Positions 34,356 through 43,184 of a stretch of 46,125 nucleotides of DNA are shown piece by piece. The notes under the pieces are model-generated. The model was not told the DNA's origin. It was given only the letters and a program-made list of their open reading frames with translations, and did not search any database. The stretch's first letter is position 1. Each line of letters opens with the position of its first letter. Position numbers and translations under genes: made by a program. This DNA comes from Candidatus Omnitrophus sp. (GTDB lineage Bacteria; Omnitrophota; Gorgyraeia; Zapsychrales; Fredricksoniimonadaceae): the NCBI GenBank assembly GCA_020719005.1, contig DYQZ01000004.1, positions 1-46,125 on the forward strand, in the 5' to 3' direction.

Positions 34356-34473
34356 TGCCCCTCTTTCTTTATATAAGATAAGTATTTTATACTTCTATTC
34401 TTGACTATTTATTTATCAGCGTCAAAATAAAACTGTTGGTGTTACGTCCGATAATTAACAGGAGCCTAGACGC

Positions 34474-35544
34474 ATGATCGCAGCCTATCACCATCTTTGG
34501 GGCACTGTACTTCTTTTTCGGGATCCTTTCTTTCTTGCTATGTTTTTTGTTGTTGTTTTAACGCCTCTGATGATCGTTCTTGCGCATCGTTTTAATATCC
34601 TGGATCATCCGAATGAACGTAAACTACACTCTAAGCCTGTGCCGCGTTTGGGGGGGCTGGGGATCCTGATCGCTTTTTGGATGGCCGCTTTATTTCATTT
34701 GCCCTGGAGCAATGAATTCACTTCTATTCTGATCGGCGGTTCGATCATTGCGATCATGGGGATCGTTGATGATATTCGCGGCCTTTCTTCCGTGGTGCGT
34801 CTTGGTGGACAGCTTCTGGCATCTATCATTGTGATGTCGTCGGGGCTTATTGTTTCTTTTATGCCGCATACGCTTTTGGGAACGCTCATCGCATGGCTGA
34901 TCACACTCCTTTGGATCATCGGGATCATCAATGCCTTGAATTTTATGGATGGCCTGGACGGCCTGGCTTCCGGCATGACCATGATCGCAGCCTTCTTTTT
35001 CTTTTTAATGGCAGTTTATTTACGTCAGCTTGATGTGGCGCTCTTGGGTGCTGTTCTGATGGGGAGTGCAGCGGGATTTTTGTTCTATAATTTTAAACCG
35101 GCAAAAATATATCTTGGGGATGGCGGAAGCACTTTCTTTGGTTTTATGCTGGCGTGCCTGGCACTGTACGGCGGATGGTCGAATGACGGTTTCATTGTAG
35201 CACTGGGGGTTCCGACCATTATCCTGGGGGTGCTGGTGTTTGATATGATCTATATCACGATCTCGCGTATCAAGAATGGTGAGGTGAAGACATTCCGTCA
35301 GTGGCTTGATCATACGGGCAGGGATCATTTTCATCATCGTTTATTAAGCCTGGGGTTCTCTGAAGTAGGGGCCGTGCTGTTCATTTATCTGGTGTGTTTT
35401 ATCCTGGGGCTTAACGTGTTGGTGCTTGAGCGTTTGCGTAATCCATTGGGAGTTGGTATCCAGTTCTTCAATGCCATGCTTATTTTCCTGCTCATCTTAT
35501 CCTTGATGCGGACAGGGAGGGCGTTCCTTAGTAAGAAGAAATAG
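34474..35544 (+). CDS. Polyprenyl-phosphate sugar-1-phosphate transferase (WecA/MraY family)
   Basis: A 356-residue polytopic membrane enzyme of glycosyltransferase family 4. It would transfer a sugar-1-phosphate, often GlcNAc-1-phosphate, from a UDP-sugar to undecaprenyl phosphate, starting polysaccharide assembly. Motifs: NERKLHSKPVPRLGGLGI, GIVDDIRGLS, NALNFMDGLDGLASG with the Mg2+-binding aspartates, LGDGGSTFFGF and the histidine motif GRDHFHHRLL. These match WecA/TagO-type members better than MraY. AGGAG at 34460-34464 precedes the ATG by 9 nt. It is the first gene of a run of forward genes with almost no spacing, so it likely starts the repeating unit made here. Confidence 0.93.
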   Translation: MIAAYHHLWGTVLLFRDPFFLAMFFVVVLTPLMIVLAHRFNILDHPNERKLHSKPVPRLGGLGILIAFWMAALFHLPWSNEFTSILIGGSIIAIMGIVDDIRGLSSVVRLGGQLLASIIVMSSGLIVSFMPHTLLGTLIAWLITLLWIIGIINALNFMDGLDGLASGMTMIAAFFFFLMAVYLRQLDVALLGAVLMGSAAGFLFYNFKPAKIYLGDGGSTFFGFMLACLALYGGWSNDGFIVALGVPTIILGVLVFDMIYITISRIKNGEVKTFRQWLDHTGRDHFHHRLLSLGFSEVGAVLFIYLVCFILGLNVLVLERLRNPLGVGIQFFNAMLIFLLILSLMRTGRAFLSKKK

Positions 35545-35551
35545 GAGTGTT

Positions 35552-36637
35552 GTGCAGATCGATCTTGTAAAACGGACATTGCGATTTCTATTGACCCAGG
35601 GGGCTATCCTCGTCGGGGTCATTATGCTTTTTTTGATCTTAAGCAGTGTGTTCTTTGTTAAGAACGCGATCCGCTGGCATTTATCCAACATTGAACAGGA
35701 TGTGATCATATTTTCACAGCAGACCGCCCGTTCCGGTGAGGTCCCTAAACGCGGGGATCTTGGATCATATACATTTTTTATTATTGGTAATGACGGAAAA
35801 TATATCCTTCCCCGTCTACCGCGAGGGGATGAACGGGAACGTCTTTGGCAGGAATATGAAACGAAATTGATCTATGAGATGCAAAAAAGGCGGGATGGCT
35901 GGAGTTATTATCCTGATGAGAAAAGTTTGAAGTGGGGCGAGGGGCGTTATGTCATTCGTTATGTTTATCTTGAGAAACAGGGCTGGATCGTGGCCGCCGA
36001 AGGAGTTCTTCCAGGGTCGATCAGCCTGCTCGAAGGATTTTTAACAGCAAAGTTGTTCTTGGGGCTCTTTTTAATGTTGGCTCTTGCGATGGGACTTATG
36101 CTTTTTAATGCATTCTGGCATTTTAACAAAGTGATGCGCGCAGTGGCCCGGTCCCATGAAAATAATTTTATTGCCGTTCCATCATCGACGAGTGCTGAAG
36201 AAGTATCTCCGTTCGTGCAGGCTCCCGACAGGTCTTCATCGGGGGGTGGTATCCATAACAGGTCTTCGATGGTATTGCCCAAACACGTGATGGAGCCCGC
36301 GGTCGCTGTTCAACCGGAGCAAAAACCACAGGCTGTTGGAAGGGCGTTGGATCTGCTGCGAACATCGTCTGCACAAAAAAGTTTTTCATCCAGTGAATAT
36401 CCCGAGATCTCCGAACGGCATCAAGAGCAAGAAGCCCCATCGGAGAAAGAACGCGTACAGCATCCTAAAGAAAGATCCCAGGGGACGCGTTTAATGGATA
36501 CTTCTTTTATGCCCAGGCCCCAGACATCTGCCGCAGGGCCGCGGTCATTTGACGGCTTAGGTGAGGTTACGGTTGACACAACACAGATCAAGTCGCCTCT
36601 GCTTCGCAAGGCGATCGAACAGATCAGGGGGGAATAG
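35552..36637 (+). CDS. Cache-like membrane protein with long disordered cytoplasmic tail
   Basis: A 361-residue protein of unknown function. The start is GTG 35552 with AGGAG at 35543-35547; no ATG is available nearby. Transmembrane segment 1 is at about residues 14-36 and segment 2 at about 166-190. The 130 residues between them look like a small single-Cache sensor (SYTFFIIGNDGKYILPRLP, then GRYVIRYVYLEKQGWIVAAE). The last 160 residues are rich in Ser, Pro, Gln and charged residues and are probably disordered, ending in a short helix (LLRKAIEQIRGE). No kinase, HAMP, GGDEF or MCP output domain is present. It sits between the initiating transferase and an ExeA-type ATPase, so it may be a sensor or assembly scaffold for the export machine. 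Confidence 0.75.
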   Translation: MQIDLVKRTLRFLLTQGAILVGVIMLFLILSSVFFVKNAIRWHLSNIEQDVIIFSQQTARSGEVPKRGDLGSYTFFIIGNDGKYILPRLPRGDERERLWQEYETKLIYEMQKRRDGWSYYPDEKSLKWGEGRYVIRYVYLEKQGWIVAAEGVLPGSISLLEGFLTAKLFLGLFLMLALAMGLMLFNAFWHFNKVMRAVARSHENNFIAVPSSTSAEEVSPFVQAPDRSSSGGGIHNRSSMVLPKHVMEPAVAVQPEQKPQAVGRALDLLRTSSAQKSFSSSEYPEISERHQEQEAPSEKERVQHPKERSQGTRLMDTSFMPRPQTSAAGPRSFDGLGEVTVDTTQIKSPLLRKAIEQIRGE

Positions 36638-36641
36638 AGGC

Positions 36642-37466
36642 GTGTATACCAAGCACTGGTCTCTTTTTGAAAAACCTTTTGAACTGACGCCGGACCCGAA
36701 GTACGTCTATTATTCCAAGGCGCATGAAGAGGCTCTCTTGAGGCTTGTTTATACGGTGCGGGATGCCAAGGGCGCGATGCTGTTGACAGGCGGATATGGT
36801 TGCGGCAAAACGATCCTCAGCCGCGTGTTCTTGAATGAGCTCGTGAGTGCATCCAAGTATGAAGTAGCGCTCATTACAAACCCGCGTTATTCGGCCAAGG
36901 AGCTTTTGATCGAGATCATCTATCAGCTCGGCGGAGAGCGTCACGACTATAAATCCAAAGGCGAGCTCTTGCATCTTTTTAATGAGACCATTTATCGGAA
37001 CTTGGAAAATCATAAAGAAACGGTTATAGTAATAGATGAGGCGCAGGCGATCGAGGACTTAGAGACGTTCGAGGAGCTTAGGCTTTTGCTCAATTTTCAG
37101 CAGAACAACCGCTTTTTGATCACGCTGATATTGATCGGTCAACCCGAACTTCGTGCACGTCTTAAGAGTTTACCGCAACTAAAACAACGCTTGATGATCG
37201 AGTATCACCTCAATGCGTTGGATGAACGTGATTGTTATCAGTATATTGATCATCGATTGCGTGTGGCAGGGGCCAAGCATGAGATATTTGAGGCGCGGGC
37301 AAAGAAAATGATCTACAAGATCTCGGCGGGTGTGCCGCGCGTGATCAATGGTTTGGCGGATATCGCATTACTCATCGGGTATTCCGAGAATAAAAAGAGC
37401 ATTGACGAAGATTTCATTAAACGGGTGGCTGAGAATAGCGAGATGTCAACGTCATGGTCAGACTGA
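36642..37466 (+). CDS. ExeA/GspA-type AAA ATPase of exopolysaccharide loci
   Basis: A 274-residue ATPase similar to those found in exosortase (XrtA) and exopolysaccharide gene clusters. The GTG at 36642 is chosen because the protein then begins VYTKHWSLFEKPFELTPDPK, the family's usual N-terminus. Walker A is GGYGCGKT (Lys56), and Walker B is VIVIDEAQAI (Asp132, Glu133). RVINGLADIALLIG near the end is also typical. No exosortase is in the window. Its exact task is not known; relatives are thought to power or regulate assembly of envelope machinery. It starts 4 nt after the Cache-like gene and overlaps the HD-GYP gene by 13 nt. Confidence 0.88.
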   Translation: MYTKHWSLFEKPFELTPDPKYVYYSKAHEEALLRLVYTVRDAKGAMLLTGGYGCGKTILSRVFLNELVSASKYEVALITNPRYSAKELLIEIIYQLGGERHDYKSKGELLHLFNETIYRNLENHKETVIVIDEAQAIEDLETFEELRLLLNFQQNNRFLITLILIGQPELRARLKSLPQLKQRLMIEYHLNALDERDCYQYIDHRLRVAGAKHEIFEARAKKMIYKISAGVPRVINGLADIALLIGYSENKKSIDEDFIKRVAENSEMSTSWSD

Positions 37467-38581
37467 TCCAGATCATTAAAAAGAACTTGAAGAAAAGCGC
37501 CTCATCAGATCCTCTTGAGGGAAGCGTTCTTTTGCCTGAGACAGCGTTGCCTCGTCTTGAGGCTGAATATCGTCCTCTTGTTCCATCAGATCCATATCCG
37601 CTGCCTAAAGATAATCCATATCGTCGCAAAGAAGGGGGTTTTTCTGAACCTTCGTATGTCTCGGGTGAGAAACTCAAAGCGCTTTATCTGGAATTGCATG
37701 CTTCAGTTCAGTTCGCATTGACCGGCATCATTCATCGGGAAAAGATCGAGGATCTGATCGGACGTATCGTTGATATGTTCATCAATGAGCCGTATAACGA
37801 CCTTCTTTTGCTGGCGTATTCTTTTTCACGCCAGCATTATTTATCGGCGCATATTGCCAATGATGTGATCCTGACAACCGGGTTTGCCCGTAGCCTTGGT
37901 TTCTCGAGGGAGGATATGTGTGACATCGCCTTGTGTGCGTTCACGCATGACCTTGGTATGGTCGGGTCTGAGGGTGCTTCTCAAAAAGGGCAGCAGCTTT
38001 CCTCAGATGATATCAATGATATAAAACAACATCCGTCGCGTGCGGCAGAGATCGTCCGTCCTGTTTTTTCAGAGAAGATCGCCTCCGTTGTTCTTGATGT
38101 GCATGAACGTGAGAACGGGCAGGGATATCCCCGCGGGATACCGGGTGTGCGTATCCACCTTTGGGCAAAGATCATTGCGGTATGTGATGCATTTGAGGCG
38201 CTGGTCCATCCGCGCGTTTTTCGTGCGTCTTACAGTCCTTATGAGGCGATCAAGATCATCATCAAGAAGAAAGATATTCTTTTCGATGACGTCGTTGTAA
38301 GAAGGTTCATCGATTTCTTGTCTATTTATCCGGTCGGTGCTTTTGGATATCTCAATAGCGGCGAGATCGCTATGGTGCTCGGATCATCTCCAGGCTTCCC
38401 GACGCGTCCCAAGGTCAGGGTCCTCGTCAATGAGAACCGTGAGATCGAAGAACAGGGGCGAGTGATCGACCTAGCGGAAAAAGATTTTGTTTATATTGCA
38501 AGTGTTCTGGAGCCCGAAAAAGAAAAAGAGATCCTTCATTTTCTTAATCCCAGAGGTCAGATGAATGTGGATGAGGTCTAA
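37454..38581 (+). CDS. HD-GYP domain protein (possible cyclic-di-GMP phosphodiesterase)
   Basis: A 375-residue protein with an HD-GYP domain in about residues 120-285. Visible are the early histidine in SAHIAND, the HD pair His165/Asp166 in THDLGMVG, QHPSRAAEI, HERENGQGYPRGI (His217, GYP at 224-226) and CDAFEAL. Two departures from the consensus stand out: HDxGK has Met in place of Lys, and HHExxDGxGYP has Val in place of the first His. Activity may therefore be reduced, or it may act as a sensor or binder. Residues 1-70 are Pro-rich and of unknown role. The last 90 residues form a beta-rich extension. Its place inside a polysaccharide operon fits cyclic-di-GMP control of export. Confidence 0.85.
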   Translation: MVRLIQIIKKNLKKSASSDPLEGSVLLPETALPRLEAEYRPLVPSDPYPLPKDNPYRRKEGGFSEPSYVSGEKLKALYLELHASVQFALTGIIHREKIEDLIGRIVDMFINEPYNDLLLLAYSFSRQHYLSAHIANDVILTTGFARSLGFSREDMCDIALCAFTHDLGMVGSEGASQKGQQLSSDDINDIKQHPSRAAEIVRPVFSEKIASVVLDVHERENGQGYPRGIPGVRIHLWAKIIAVCDAFEALVHPRVFRASYSPYEAIKIIIKKKDILFDDVVVRRFIDFLSIYPVGAFGYLNSGEIAMVLGSSPGFPTRPKVRVLVNENREIEEQGRVIDLAEKDFVYIASVLEPEKEKEILHFLNPRGQMNVDEV

Positions 38582-38585
38582 GGAT

Positions 38586-39416
38586 ATGAGAGAACGTGTT
38601 TTATTATTCACGGGTGTGCTACTTTTCTCCTCAGGAGCCCTTTGGGCTCAGGTTCCTGTGTCTGAAGCGATCCGTCAACAAAGCGTCATGGAATACGGGA
38701 AAAAAGTTCTTGGGGAGGGGCAAGCCACTGCCGTAAGCGGACAGATGACCCCCTATGAACGGGATACACGGGAACTTGCGTCCCAGTTACAGGTCGTTTC
38801 TGATAATGAGGATGTCAACTATACGATCGTCAGCGGGGATACCCTGACGATTGCTTTTAGCGACCGGGGGCAGATGGTGCGTGCCGCCTACAAAGTTTCA
38901 CAGTCAGGCGAGATATTTTTGCCGTTGGCTGGTAATATCAAAGTGGCAGGGCTGAACCGTCGTCAGGCGCGTGAACGGGTGGAGGCGATGCTCAAGGAAT
39001 ATATCCGTGAGCCGCGCGTCGGGATGGTCATTAATACGGATGGGCGTGTCATGATCTTCGGCGCGGTGGGAAGTCCGGGTATATTTAATATGACGAATAA
39101 GATGTCGGTCATGGAAGCTATTTTATCGGCGGGTGGCTTTAACAAAGATAAGGCTGAAATGACAAATGTCATCATTATCCGCGGTCCTGTCGAAAAACCG
39201 GTGATCCTGAAATTGAATTTGAAGAAGATGATCACCAAAGGCGACAGGACAGATGATATTGCCGTAAAGCCGGGTGATTTCATTTATCTTCCGACGACCG
39301 TTATCGGCAGCCTCGAACGCTTTTGGGATGTGGCGTCAGGTTTCTTGATGCGCTGGTATGGTCTGGGCGGAAGTCAACCGATCCAGGGTAAAAGCTGGGA
39401 CTGGGGTGGTTTCTAA
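38586..39416 (+). CDS. Wza-type polysaccharide export protein (Poly_export/SLBB)
   Basis: A 276-residue periplasmic or outer-membrane protein. The ATG at 38586 is preferred because a signal peptide follows directly (RVLLFTGVLLFSSGALWAQ). Residues about 75-155 form the polysaccharide export domain (YTIVSGDTLTIAF to REPRVGMVI). A single SLBB domain follows (VMIFGAVGSPGIFNM to GDFIYLPTTV). There is no clear lipobox cysteine and no long C-terminal amphipathic helix like that of E. coli Wza, and the protein is shorter (about 379 in Wza). It may therefore be a periplasmic channel component. Start and stop are close to both neighbours, and its stop overlaps the next start by one base (TAATG). Confidence 0.9.
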   Translation: MRERVLLFTGVLLFSSGALWAQVPVSEAIRQQSVMEYGKKVLGEGQATAVSGQMTPYERDTRELASQLQVVSDNEDVNYTIVSGDTLTIAFSDRGQMVRAAYKVSQSGEIFLPLAGNIKVAGLNRRQARERVEAMLKEYIREPRVGMVINTDGRVMIFGAVGSPGIFNMTNKMSVMEAILSAGGFNKDKAEMTNVIIIRGPVEKPVILKLNLKKMITKGDRTDDIAVKPGDFIYLPTTVIGSLERFWDVASGFLMRWYGLGGSQPIQGKSWDWGGF

Positions 39417-41647
39417 TGGAACAAAATTACGAGATCCCTATTTCTGAATATTGGCGGGTCATGCGAAAACGCCGGATGACGGTCCTGGTCGTTTTTGGCC
39501 TGGTCGTGCTATCGACCGTTTTCTTTACAAAACTTCAGACGCCTGTTTATGTGGCGACCATCGAACTTAAGGTTGAACGGAGCATTCCCTTACAGCAGGC
39601 GCTCTCATCGGCTAAACCCGGTGATGCGACCCTTAAAGGCCTTGATCTTGGCACTGAGCTCAGGCTTTTTAAGAGCCTGAATATGTTAAGCAAGGTGGTT
39701 GAAAAGGTTGAGGTCCTGCCTGTTGAACCGGAGCGCAGAGCCCAGGCCTTGCATTCATTGGCCATGAGTTATCAGCGCAGGATCCGTGTTGAGCAGATCC
39801 CAGATACGACCATCATCACCATTACAGTGACGGCGGAAAGCCCGGAGAAAGCCGTGCTTGTGGCGAGCGCGGTCGCTGATGTTTATATGGTCGAGAACAC
39901 CCTCGGGAAGCGCCATCAGCTTGAGGCGGTATTAAAGTATGTGGATGCTCAGATCGCTCAGTACAGTCAGGAGATCGAAGCGTCTGAAGGCCGCCTTCTT
40001 AAATTCAAACAGGACGAAAAAGTCTTTGCGGTCACGCCCGAGATCAAAGCTAATCTTGACCGTATCAGTGTGGAGCGCACCTTTGAGTTTGAAGGCGAGA
40101 TGCTTTCGATCGATGCTGACCTTAAGACACTCGACGGATTGATCGCGCAAAAGAAAGCATCAGGCGACTCGTTCATGTCTGCGGATGATCTTGCGAATAA
40201 TTTTATCTTCACCGGGCTTAAACGCCGGCTTATTCAGCTGGAGTTTGAGCGGTTCCTTTTGTTGGTCGATTATACCGAGAAACACCCTGTCGTTATCGAG
40301 AAGGATACGGTCATTGCCTCGGTCAAGACCAGGATGATCGACATGATCAAGGGGGCGGTGGCCAAGCCGTTTGATGCCGAGATGGAGGCCAACCTTTCAT
40401 TCGTATTGAAGAAATTGTTCCTCGAAAGCCGCCGTGAAGTGTTATACCGCACGATCAATAAATACTATAATGACGAGGGTGCGTTGTCCTCTAATCAGAA
40501 GGATTATGTCAAACTCACACGTGAGCAGGAACGGCTCATGACCGCCTATAATAATTTGTTATCAAATCGTGAAGAAACGCGGCTTTCCATCGCTGGAACA
40601 GATGATCAGTCAGTTTCGATCGTTTCCCAGGCTAATGCCTCAAGGGACCCGATCTCGCCAAATGTGAAATTGAATTTTCTGGTCAGTATTGTTGCGGGGC
40701 TTCTGATGGGGCTGATGGCGGCGTTTATTCAGGAGAGCATGGACACGACGATCAACACGATCACGGATGTCGAGACCAAGTTGAACCTTGCTGTGCTCGG
40801 GATCATCCCGCTCATGAAAGGGGATGACACGCTTATTGTGTCCCAAGATGGGGTTGAAAAAACAGTTCCGCGTATTGACGGGCTTGTTACGTTCTACGAA
40901 CCCAGATCATGGCTTGCCCAAAGTTTTAAGATCCTTCGGACCAATTTGCTGCAGGTGATGAAGAATGGTGACAAGAAGGTCATCATGTTCACGAGTTCAG
41001 AGCAGCAGGAAGGAAAGTCAACGGTCATCGCGAATGTGGCGATCTCCATGGCGCAGCTCGGGAAAAAGACCGTGCTGTTAGGGATGAACCTGCGCCGCCC
41101 GACGCTCTACAAACGTTTTGGTCTTAAAAGAGAGCCGGGGTCAACGGATGTTCTTCTTGGTAAAGTGACATGGCAGGAGGTCCTAAAAGGATCGACCGAT
41201 ATCCTGGCGGGCGGGCTTGATGTGGATAAGTTACTTAAAATGCCGGGGCTTGATAATCTGAGGATCATCACCGCCGGGCATTCCATTGATAATATATCCG
41301 AGCTCATCAATTCATCTGCGTTTGATATCTTGATCGCTGACCTGAAAAAGAATTTTGATATTGTCCTTATTGATTGTCCGCCTATTTTGCCTGTTCCTGA
41401 TTCCATGACCATGGCCGGCCGTGTCGACGGTGTTGTGATGGTCTATAAAGTCGGGAAAACATCGCGTGATGTGCTGAAGATGGCGAAATCCCGTCTTGAG
41501 CATGTGAAGGCCCCGGTACTCGGGATCGTACTTAATCAGATCACGGGAGAAGAGCAGGTGGGCGCTTCCGCCTATCATTTCCGTGAATATGTGGAAACAA
41601 AGAACAAGTCTTCTTTTTCTCCGTTCAACTGGTTCTCCAGAGGATAG
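39416..41647 (+). CDS. Wzc-like chain-length determinant fused to a degenerate tyrosine-kinase domain
   Basis: A 743-residue inner-membrane protein. The N-terminal Wzz domain has a first transmembrane segment (about residues 20-38), a large periplasmic helical part and a second segment near 420-440 (LVSIVAGLLMGLMAAF). The C-terminal BY-kinase-like domain has Walker A EQQEGKST (Lys534) and Walker B VLIDCPP (Asp653). The Walker A' motif, normally DxD followed by hydrophobic and Arg residues, reads LLGMNLRRP: both aspartates are replaced (Gly556, Asn558). The C-terminus lacks the tyrosine cluster that such kinases phosphorylate and has only two tyrosines. Kinase activity is therefore doubtful, though nucleotide binding may remain. 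It lies beside the Wza-type gene, its usual partner. Confidence 0.9.
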   Translation: MEQNYEIPISEYWRVMRKRRMTVLVVFGLVVLSTVFFTKLQTPVYVATIELKVERSIPLQQALSSAKPGDATLKGLDLGTELRLFKSLNMLSKVVEKVEVLPVEPERRAQALHSLAMSYQRRIRVEQIPDTTIITITVTAESPEKAVLVASAVADVYMVENTLGKRHQLEAVLKYVDAQIAQYSQEIEASEGRLLKFKQDEKVFAVTPEIKANLDRISVERTFEFEGEMLSIDADLKTLDGLIAQKKASGDSFMSADDLANNFIFTGLKRRLIQLEFERFLLLVDYTEKHPVVIEKDTVIASVKTRMIDMIKGAVAKPFDAEMEANLSFVLKKLFLESRREVLYRTINKYYNDEGALSSNQKDYVKLTREQERLMTAYNNLLSNREETRLSIAGTDDQSVSIVSQANASRDPISPNVKLNFLVSIVAGLLMGLMAAFIQESMDTTINTITDVETKLNLAVLGIIPLMKGDDTLIVSQDGVEKTVPRIDGLVTFYEPRSWLAQSFKILRTNLLQVMKNGDKKVIMFTSSEQQEGKSTVIANVAISMAQLGKKTVLLGMNLRRPTLYKRFGLKREPGSTDVLLGKVTWQEVLKGSTDILAGGLDVDKLLKMPGLDNLRIITAGHSIDNISELINSSAFDILIADLKKNFDIVLIDCPPILPVPDSMTMAGRVDGVVMVYKVGKTSRDVLKMAKSRLEHVKAPVLGIVLNQITGEEQVGASAYHFREYVETKNKSSFSPFNWFSRG

Positions 41648-41648
41648 C

Positions 41649-43184
41649 GTGTTCTTCAGGACTGATAGTTCCTTCAACCGTGACGGTTTTTCCATACGGG
41701 GGCAGGCCTCACCGGCTGTGCTCTTGTTGGTCGGGATGTTGGGATTGGCGGGTCTCTTTTTCGGTCAGTTCATTGCAACAGCGCCGGCTGCCGCACCGCT
41801 GGTGATGGTCATCGCGTTGTTCGTCTTCGGTGTGGCGTTCTTTCGCATGGATCTGGCGCTGGTGTTCGTTATTCTGGCCATGTTATTGTCACCTGAGATC
41901 AGCGCGGGCGCTGTGGGAACGCGCGCTATCGCGATCCGTATCGAGGACGTCCTCATCGTTGTCCTGGGGATCGCATGGTTCGCGAAAGCATCTGTCCTCA
42001 AGGGCCTTGAGATCATCCCGCATACGTCCTTGAATGCCTTCATCGGGATCTATATCGGTTGTTTCTTCATATCAACGTTCCAGGGGATCATTACTATCGG
42101 TGGGAACCCGTTCAAGGCCATGTTCTATGCGCTTAAATACCTTGAATATTTTATTTTGTTCTTTCTGGTCGCCGGGACCGTGCGCCGCCGTAAAACAGCG
42201 GTAGTGTTCATCACGGCACTTCTTATCACGTTCTTCGTGGTCAATGTTTATGCGTTCACGCAGATAGGAACAGGCCGCGTCTCAGCCCCTTTTGAAGGCC
42301 CTTCCGGTGAGCCGAATACATTGGGAGGCTATCAGGTCCTGATGTTATGTGTGACATTGGGAATATTGTGTCATGCCTCTTCAAAGACATTGAGCGTGCT
42401 CCTTTCGCTGTTGGCACTTTCATGTATTTGGCCGTTTCTGCATACGCTGTCGCGTGCATCGTATGTGGCACTTGTTCCGGCTTATTTGGCGCTAGTGTTC
42501 TATTGCAGGACGCCGCGTAAAATACCGCTTATCATGATCATGCTGCTTGCGGTCTCCGTCGGTCTTCTTTTTATGCCTGAGCCTGTCAAAGAGCGTTTGG
42601 CTTATACGTTCAATGCGCCGGCGCAGGCAGGGATCACACCGGTCAAGATCTTTGGACTAACGCTTGATCCGTCTTCTTCAACACGTTGGCTCGACTGGTT
42701 GCGTGCATTTGATTATTGGAAAGCAGCACCGTTCTTTGGTTATGGTCTGGCAGGGGTCTCTTTTCTGGATAGTCAGTATGTGAATAATATGATCGAGCTC
42801 GGTGCGTTTGGTTTTGTTTCTTTTGCGTTATTGGTCTGGTTCCTTCATCGTCAGACGATCAAGGTATATCGGAATATCCAGGACCCATTGGGCAAGGGGC
42901 TTGCCCTTGGTTTTGCCGCCGGGAACATCGGGATGATCGTTCATGCGTTGACGGCGAACACGTTCATTCTTATCCGTATCATGGAGCCTTACTGGCTGAT
43001 AGCGGCGCTTATCATGGTGTGGCCGAGGATCGAGGCATTGTCACAAGTGAATACGGGAGAGGCTTATGGCGGATCATCAACAGCGTCGGCAGAAGAGCCT
43101 GTTGTTCGTCTTTCTGAAAAAAGCACTAAGCGCGTGCGTAATGTGGATATGTTGCTTAAAGATCGTAATATCGACGGGACATGA
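41649..43184 (+). CDS. O-antigen ligase/polymerase-like membrane protein
   Basis: A 511-residue protein with about ten or more hydrophobic segments and the Wzy_C/O-antigen ligase pattern. The segment LSRASYVALVPAYLALVF holds the conserved Ser-Arg, and GYGLAGVSFLDSQYVNNMIELG lies in the second conserved region. GTG 41649 is chosen: it follows AGAGG with 5-nt spacing and starts one base after the Wzc stop. Upstream in-frame starts lie inside wzc. Such proteins either ligate polysaccharide to a lipid or polymerise repeat units; the sequence does not distinguish these. It overlaps the permease gene by 4 bases. Confidence 0.87.
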   Translation: MFFRTDSSFNRDGFSIRGQASPAVLLLVGMLGLAGLFFGQFIATAPAAAPLVMVIALFVFGVAFFRMDLALVFVILAMLLSPEISAGAVGTRAIAIRIEDVLIVVLGIAWFAKASVLKGLEIIPHTSLNAFIGIYIGCFFISTFQGIITIGGNPFKAMFYALKYLEYFILFFLVAGTVRRRKTAVVFITALLITFFVVNVYAFTQIGTGRVSAPFEGPSGEPNTLGGYQVLMLCVTLGILCHASSKTLSVLLSLLALSCIWPFLHTLSRASYVALVPAYLALVFYCRTPRKIPLIMIMLLAVSVGLLFMPEPVKERLAYTFNAPAQAGITPVKIFGLTLDPSSSTRWLDWLRAFDYWKAAPFFGYGLAGVSFLDSQYVNNMIELGAFGFVSFALLVWFLHRQTIKVYRNIQDPLGKGLALGFAAGNIGMIVHALTANTFILIRIMEPYWLIAALIMVWPRIEALSQVNTGEAYGGSSTASAEEPVVRLSEKSTKRVRNVDMLLKDRNIDGT

